Shown here piece after piece: positions 4,203-6,878 of a stretch of DNA of 6,878 nt. Made by a program: the position numbers and the translations under genes. The notes under the pieces are model-generated. The model had not been told where the DNA came from. It saw only the letters and a program-made list of their open reading frames with translations, and did no database searches. The stretch is taken from assembly GCA_021793715.1 (NCBI GenBank), contig JAJYSF010000048.1, positions 1 to 6,878 of the forward strand, in the 5' to 3' direction. Position 1 is the first letter of the stretch. Each line of letters begins with the position of its first letter. This DNA is from Actinomycetes bacterium. Its GTDB lineage: Bacteria; Actinomycetota; Actinomycetes; Actinomycetales; Microbacteriaceae.

Positions 4203-6053
4203 ATGTGCGGAATCGTCGGATACGTGGGCTCGCGTGACAGTCAGGACATCCTCGTTGCCGGGCTTGCGCGGCTCGAATACCGTGGCTACGACTCCGCGGG
4301 GATCGCCGTCATCGGCGAGGACGGGTCGCTGGGCATGCGCAAGCGGGCGGGAAAGCTCGCGCGTCTGCGCGAGGCGCTCGAGACGGATCCGCTGCGCGCC
4401 GGCACGACCGGCATCGGGCACACGCGCTGGGCGACGCACGGCGGCCCCACTGACGAGAACGCGCACCCGCATCTCGCCGACGAGGGCCGTCTCGCGGTCA
4501 TCCACAACGGCATCATCGAGAACTACGCCGACCTCAAACGCGAGCTCGTCGCCGACGGCGTTGCCTTCCTGAGCCAGACCGACACCGAGATCGCCGCGGC
4601 GCTCATCGCTCGCGCGTATCGGGAGACGGGCGACCTCGTCGCGGCGTTCCGCGCCGTCGTGAACCGCCTCGAAGGGGCGTTCACGCTCCTGGCCACACAC
4701 CAGGATCACCCGGACGTCGTGGTCGGCGCCCGCCGCAACTCGCCGCTCGTGATCGGGCTCGGCGACGGCGAGAACTTCCTCGGATCCGACGTCGCGGCGT
4801 TCGTTGAGCACACGCGACGTGCGCTCGCGGTCGGCCAGGACGAGATCGTCGCGATCACCCCGGATGCCGTCGAGGTCACCGACTTCGCGGGCAACCCGGC
4901 CGAGCCGCAGCCGTTCGAGGTCTCCTGGGATGCGTCCGCGGCCGACAAGGGCGGCTGGTCGAGCTTCATGGCGAAGGAGGTCTCGGAGGAGCCCGAGGCC
5001 GTCGCCAACACCGTGCGCGGCCGCATCCACGACGGCCGGATCCGGGTGCCGGAGCTCGACGGTCTCGACGACCTCTTCCGCGACATCGACCGCATCGTGA
5101 TCCTCGCCTGCGGCACGGCATACTACTCCGGCCTGGTCGGCAAGTACGCGATCGAGAAGTGGGCCCGGATCCCCGTCGACGTCGAGCTCGCGCACGAGTT
5201 CCGTTACCGGGATCCGATTCTGTCGTCGTCGACGCTCGTCGTCTCCATCAGCCAGTCAGGCGAGACGATGGACACCCTCATGGCGGTGAAGGAGGCCGCG
5301 CGCCTCGGCGCGAAGACGCTGTCGATCTGCAACACGCAGGGCGCGACGATTCCGCGCGAGTCCGACGCCGTCGTCTACACCCACGCTGGGCCCGAAGTCG
5401 CGGTCGCGTCCACCAAGGCGTTCGTGGCGCAGATCACCGCGCTCTATCTGCTCGCCCTCCACGTGGGCGACGTGCGCGGCGCGCTCGCCGACGACGTCGC
5501 GATCGAAGCGGTCACGCAGCTCGAAGCGCTGCCGGACAAGATCCAATGGATCCTCGACAATGAGCAGGAGCGCATCGAACAGCTCGCACGCTGGATGGCC
5601 GACACCCGGTCCGTGCTGTTCCTCGGCCGGCACGTCGGATTCCCGATCGCCCTCGAGGGTGCGCTGAAGCTCAAGGAGATCTCCTACATCCATGCCGAGG
5701 GCTTCGCCGCCGGCGAGCTGAAGCACGGCCCGATCGCGCTGATCGAACCCGGCCAGCCGGTGTTCGTCGTCGTGCCGTCGCCGCGCGGGTCGATCACGAT
5801 GCACCAGAAGGTCGTCTCGAACATCGAGGAGATCCGAGCGCGCGGCGCCCGCGTGATCGCGATCGCCGAACAGGGCGACTCGGCCGTGTTGCCATCGGCC
5901 GATGAGGTGCTGCGGATCCCGCTCGCGAGTCCGCTGTTCGAGCCGCTCCTGGCCGTCGTGCCGCTCCACATCTTCGCGATGGGCCTGGCCACCGCGAAGG
6001 GACTCGATGTCGATCAGCCCCGCAACCTCGCGAAGTCGGTCACGGTCGAGTGA
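4203..6053 (+). CDS. glmS: Glutamine--fructose-6-phosphate aminotransferase (isomerizing)
   Basis: GlmS converts fructose-6-phosphate and glutamine to glucosamine-6-phosphate, the entry to UDP-GlcNAc and peptidoglycan. The protein has 616 residues, near the 609 of E. coli. The N-terminal glutamine amidotransferase domain starts MCGIVGYVGS. Met removal exposes the nucleophile Cys, so the ATG at 4203 is right and the in-frame ATG at 4194 would bury it. GHTRWATHGGPTDENAHPH (72-90) and SQTDTE (124-129) are glutaminase motifs. Two SIS sugar-isomerase domains follow, with ACGTAYYSG (302-310), SQSGETMDT (350-358) and STKAF (403-407). EGALKLKEISYIHAE (485-499) contains the Lys489 and Glu492 equivalents of E. 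coli Lys485 and Glu488. His508 lies in GELKHGP, and the C-terminal NLAKSVTVE carries Lys611. All key residues are present. It lies between coaA and acpS on the same strand. Confidence 0.98.
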   Translation: MCGIVGYVGSRDSQDILVAGLARLEYRGYDSAGIAVIGEDGSLGMRKRAGKLARLREALETDPLRAGTTGIGHTRWATHGGPTDENAHPHLADEGRLAVIHNGIIENYADLKRELVADGVAFLSQTDTEIAAALIARAYRETGDLVAAFRAVVNRLEGAFTLLATHQDHPDVVVGARRNSPLVIGLGDGENFLGSDVAAFVEHTRRALAVGQDEIVAITPDAVEVTDFAGNPAEPQPFEVSWDASAADKGGWSSFMAKEVSEEPEAVANTVRGRIHDGRIRVPELDGLDDLFRDIDRIVILACGTAYYSGLVGKYAIEKWARIPVDVELAHEFRYRDPILSSSTLVVSISQSGETMDTLMAVKEAARLGAKTLSICNTQGATIPRESDAVVYTHAGPEVAVASTKAFVAQITALYLLALHVGDVRGALADDVAIEAVTQLEALPDKIQWILDNEQERIEQLARWMADTRSVLFLGRHVGFPIALEGALKLKEISYIHAEGFAAGELKHGPIALIEPGQPVFVVVPSPRGSITMHQKVVSNIEEIRARGARVIAIAEQGDSAVLPSADEVLRIPLASPLFEPLLAVVPLHIFAMGLATAKGLDVDQPRNLAKSVTVE

Positions 6054-6077
6054 CGCGGGGTGCCGCGGCGCGCGGCG

Positions 6078-6083
6078 TAGGCT
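6078..6083 (+). promoter_or_regulatory. Candidate -10 box of a leaderless acpS promoter
   Basis: TAGGCT ends six bases before the acpS ATG and fits the same TAnnnT-plus-6/7 layout seen for ppx, coaA and glmS. There is no Shine-Dalgarno at a usable distance. No clear -35 is seen in the glmS 3' end. acpS and alr could therefore be transcribed from here as well as by read-through from glmS. Confidence 0.5.
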
Positions 6084-6089
6084 GGGAAG

Positions 6090-6449
6090 ATGATCATCGG
6101 GGTGGGCGTCGACATGGTCGACATCGAACGATTCGAGGGGCAGATCGCCCACTCTCCCCGTCTGATGGAACGCCTCTTCACCCCGCACGAACGGGAGCTG
6201 CCGCTCCGTTCGCTGGCCGCGCGCTACGCCGCCAAGGAGGCGCTCATCAAAGCCCTCGGCGGATCTGACGGCGTGCGGTGGCAGGAGATCGAGGTCCCGC
6301 GTCTCGGGGAGCGCCAGGCACCGAACTACGTGATCACCGGGTCCACAGCGCAGACGCTTGCCGGGCGCGGCGTGACCCGGCAGCACCTGTCGCTCTCTCA
6401 TGACGGCGGTTTGGCCCTCGCGTACGCGGTGTTGGAGTCCGGCGCATGA
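6090..6449 (+). CDS. acpS: Holo-[acyl-carrier-protein] synthase
   Basis: AcpS moves 4'-phosphopantetheine from CoA to a serine of acyl carrier protein, switching on fatty acid synthesis. The 119-residue length is typical of the small trimeric AcpS type. The N-terminus MIIGVGVDMVDIERFE holds the Mg-binding Asp8. RYAAKEALIKALGG (45-58) holds the second metal ligand Glu50. The C-terminal LSLSHDGGLALAYAVLE (100-116) is the conserved closing strand. The start is set by the MIIGVGVD motif and by a -10 box just upstream. It lies 36 bases after glmS, and its TGA overlaps the alr ATG by four bases, so alr translation is probably coupled. Its CoA substrate depends on the pathway opened by CoaA, encoded two genes upstream. 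Confidence 0.95.
   Translation: MIIGVGVDMVDIERFEGQIAHSPRLMERLFTPHERELPLRSLAARYAAKEALIKALGGSDGVRWQEIEVPRLGERQAPNYVITGSTAQTLAGRGVTRQHLSLSHDGGLALAYAVLESGA
6434..6437 (+). promoter_or_regulatory. Ribosome binding site that decides the alr start
   Basis: GGAG lies inside the acpS 3' end, eight bases before the ATG at 6446 and eleven before a second in-frame ATG at 6449. The spacing favours the first ATG, which also gives the usual ATGA stop-start overlap. Confidence 0.55.
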
Positions 6450-6878
6450 TGCGCGAAGCGCTCGTCGACCCGAGCGCGATCGAGCACAACGTGCGCGCGC
6501 TGCGTGCGACCGCGCAGACGCGGGAGTTCATCGCGGTCGTGAAGGCCGACGGCTACGGTCACGGCGCGCTCACAGCCGCTCGTGCCGCCATCGCGGGCGG
6601 CGCGTCACGCCTCGGGGCCGCGGATCTCGCCGAGGCGCTCGAGCTGCGGGCCGCCGGCATCGCCGTCCCGATCATCGCGTGGCTGCACACGGCCGACGCC
6701 GACTTCGCGCCGGCGCTCGCTGCGGACGTCGAGATCGGGGTGTCGAGCCTCGATCAGCTGCGCCGCGTCGTGTCTCACCCCGCCTCCACCACGCCCGCGG
6801 TGCACATCAAATTCGAGACCGGTCTCGGCCGAAACGGGGCGTCGCCACGCGAGTGGGGCGCCATCATCGCGGAAGCCG
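6446..6878 (+). CDS. alr: Alanine racemase, N-terminal part
   Basis: The window ends inside this gene and 144 codons are visible. Alr is a PLP enzyme that interconverts L- and D-alanine for peptidoglycan. The visible part is the start of the TIM-barrel domain. VVKADGYGHGA (31-41) contains the PLP-binding Lys33, and DPSAIEHNVRALR (8-20) is the usual opening helix. GASRLGAADLAEALELRAAGI is a typical barrel segment. HIKFETGLGRNG (120-131) carries Lys122 and Arg129, matching the carbamylated lysine and the PLP-ring arginine of Geobacillus Alr. Two consecutive ATGs start the frame, and the first (6446) overlaps the acpS stop and has the better-spaced GGAG. No defects are seen in the visible part. 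The C-terminal beta-domain with the catalytic Tyr lies outside the window. Confidence 0.95.
   Translation, partial: MMREALVDPSAIEHNVRALRATAQTREFIAVVKADGYGHGALTAARAAIAGGASRLGAADLAEALELRAAGIAVPIIAWLHTADADFAPALAADVEIGVSSLDQLRRVVSHPASTTPAVHIKFETGLGRNGASPREWGAIIAEA

Larger units (their letters stand above)
1011..5919. repeat. Dispersed over-represented palindrome GGATCC (21 copies)
   Basis: GGATCC begins at 1011, 2002, 2063, 2439, 2457, 2589, 2672, 2860, 3049, 3160, 3210, 3427, 3467, 3493, 4385, 4782, 5038, 5167, 5210, 5548 and 5914. Twenty of the 21 fall within 2002-5919. Within coaA and glmS the copies occur in all three codon phases, so a single Gly-Ser codon pair does not explain them. The counts were made by eye. 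The excess is seen directly; any function is unknown. Confidence 0.5.

Noticed and set aside
3981..5195. A 404-codon minus-strand open frame opposite coaA and glmS.
   Set aside because: It is the mirror of strongly biased coding sequence. The translation is a low-complexity Asp/Arg/Val-rich string with no recognisable domain, and both sense genes are certain.
5256..6401. A 381-codon minus-strand open frame opposite glmS and acpS.
   Set aside because: It has the same shadow character (Arg/Asp/His-rich, no motifs) and runs antisense across two certain genes and their promoter gap.
1..6878. Mobile element, prophage, CRISPR array or defence system.
   Set aside because: No transposase, integrase, phage or Cas motifs, no regularly spaced direct repeats and no terminal inverted repeats or target duplications were seen. 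The right half is ordinary core metabolism.

Overview
The window looks like chromosomal DNA of a high-GC actinobacterium, most likely Microbacteriaceae (Microbacterium-like). The reasons are strong G/C preference at third codon positions, an actinobacterial gene order (coaA, glmS, acpS, alr), a mycobacterial Ppx1-type exopolyphosphatase, and several genes with a TAnnnT -10 box only 6-7 bases before the start codon and no Shine-Dalgarno sequence, as in leaderless actinobacterial genes. The genus is inferred from these features and no database was searched.

Layout. Bases 1-1305 (+) are the 3' part of a secreted-type family 43 glycoside hydrolase with a CBM6 module and a helical tail; its N-terminus lies outside the window. 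A hairpin at 1316-1350 separates it from convergent minus-strand genes. Two overlapping small membrane-protein genes of the DUF202 family follow (2057 down to 1357). A 202-base intergenic region (2058-2259) holds a good ribosome binding site and three inverted repeats. Next comes a ppx/gppA-type phosphatase gene (3189 down to 2260). Only 18 bp separate it from divergent coaA (3208-4152, +), which is followed by glmS (4203-6053), acpS (6090-6449) and the start of alr (6446 to the window end).

How the genes fit together. The right half is core metabolism. CoaA makes 4'-phosphopantothenate on the way to CoA, AcpS uses CoA to activate acyl carrier protein, GlmS makes glucosamine-6-phosphate for UDP-GlcNAc and cell wall, and Alr makes D-alanine for peptidoglycan. 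The middle may concern polyphosphate. Ppx-type enzymes hydrolyse polyphosphate, and the DUF202 proteins belong to the same family as the three-helix membrane protein Vtc1 of the eukaryotic polyphosphate polymerase complex. The left edge is accessory plant-polysaccharide degradation.

I found no mobile element, CRISPR array, RNA gene or clearly new defence or biosynthetic system. The points most worth a second look are the overlapping symmetric -10 boxes between ppx and coaA, the DUF202 pair beside ppx, the excess of the palindrome GGATCC (21 copies counted, spread over all codon phases), and the palindromes upstream of the DUF202 pair.
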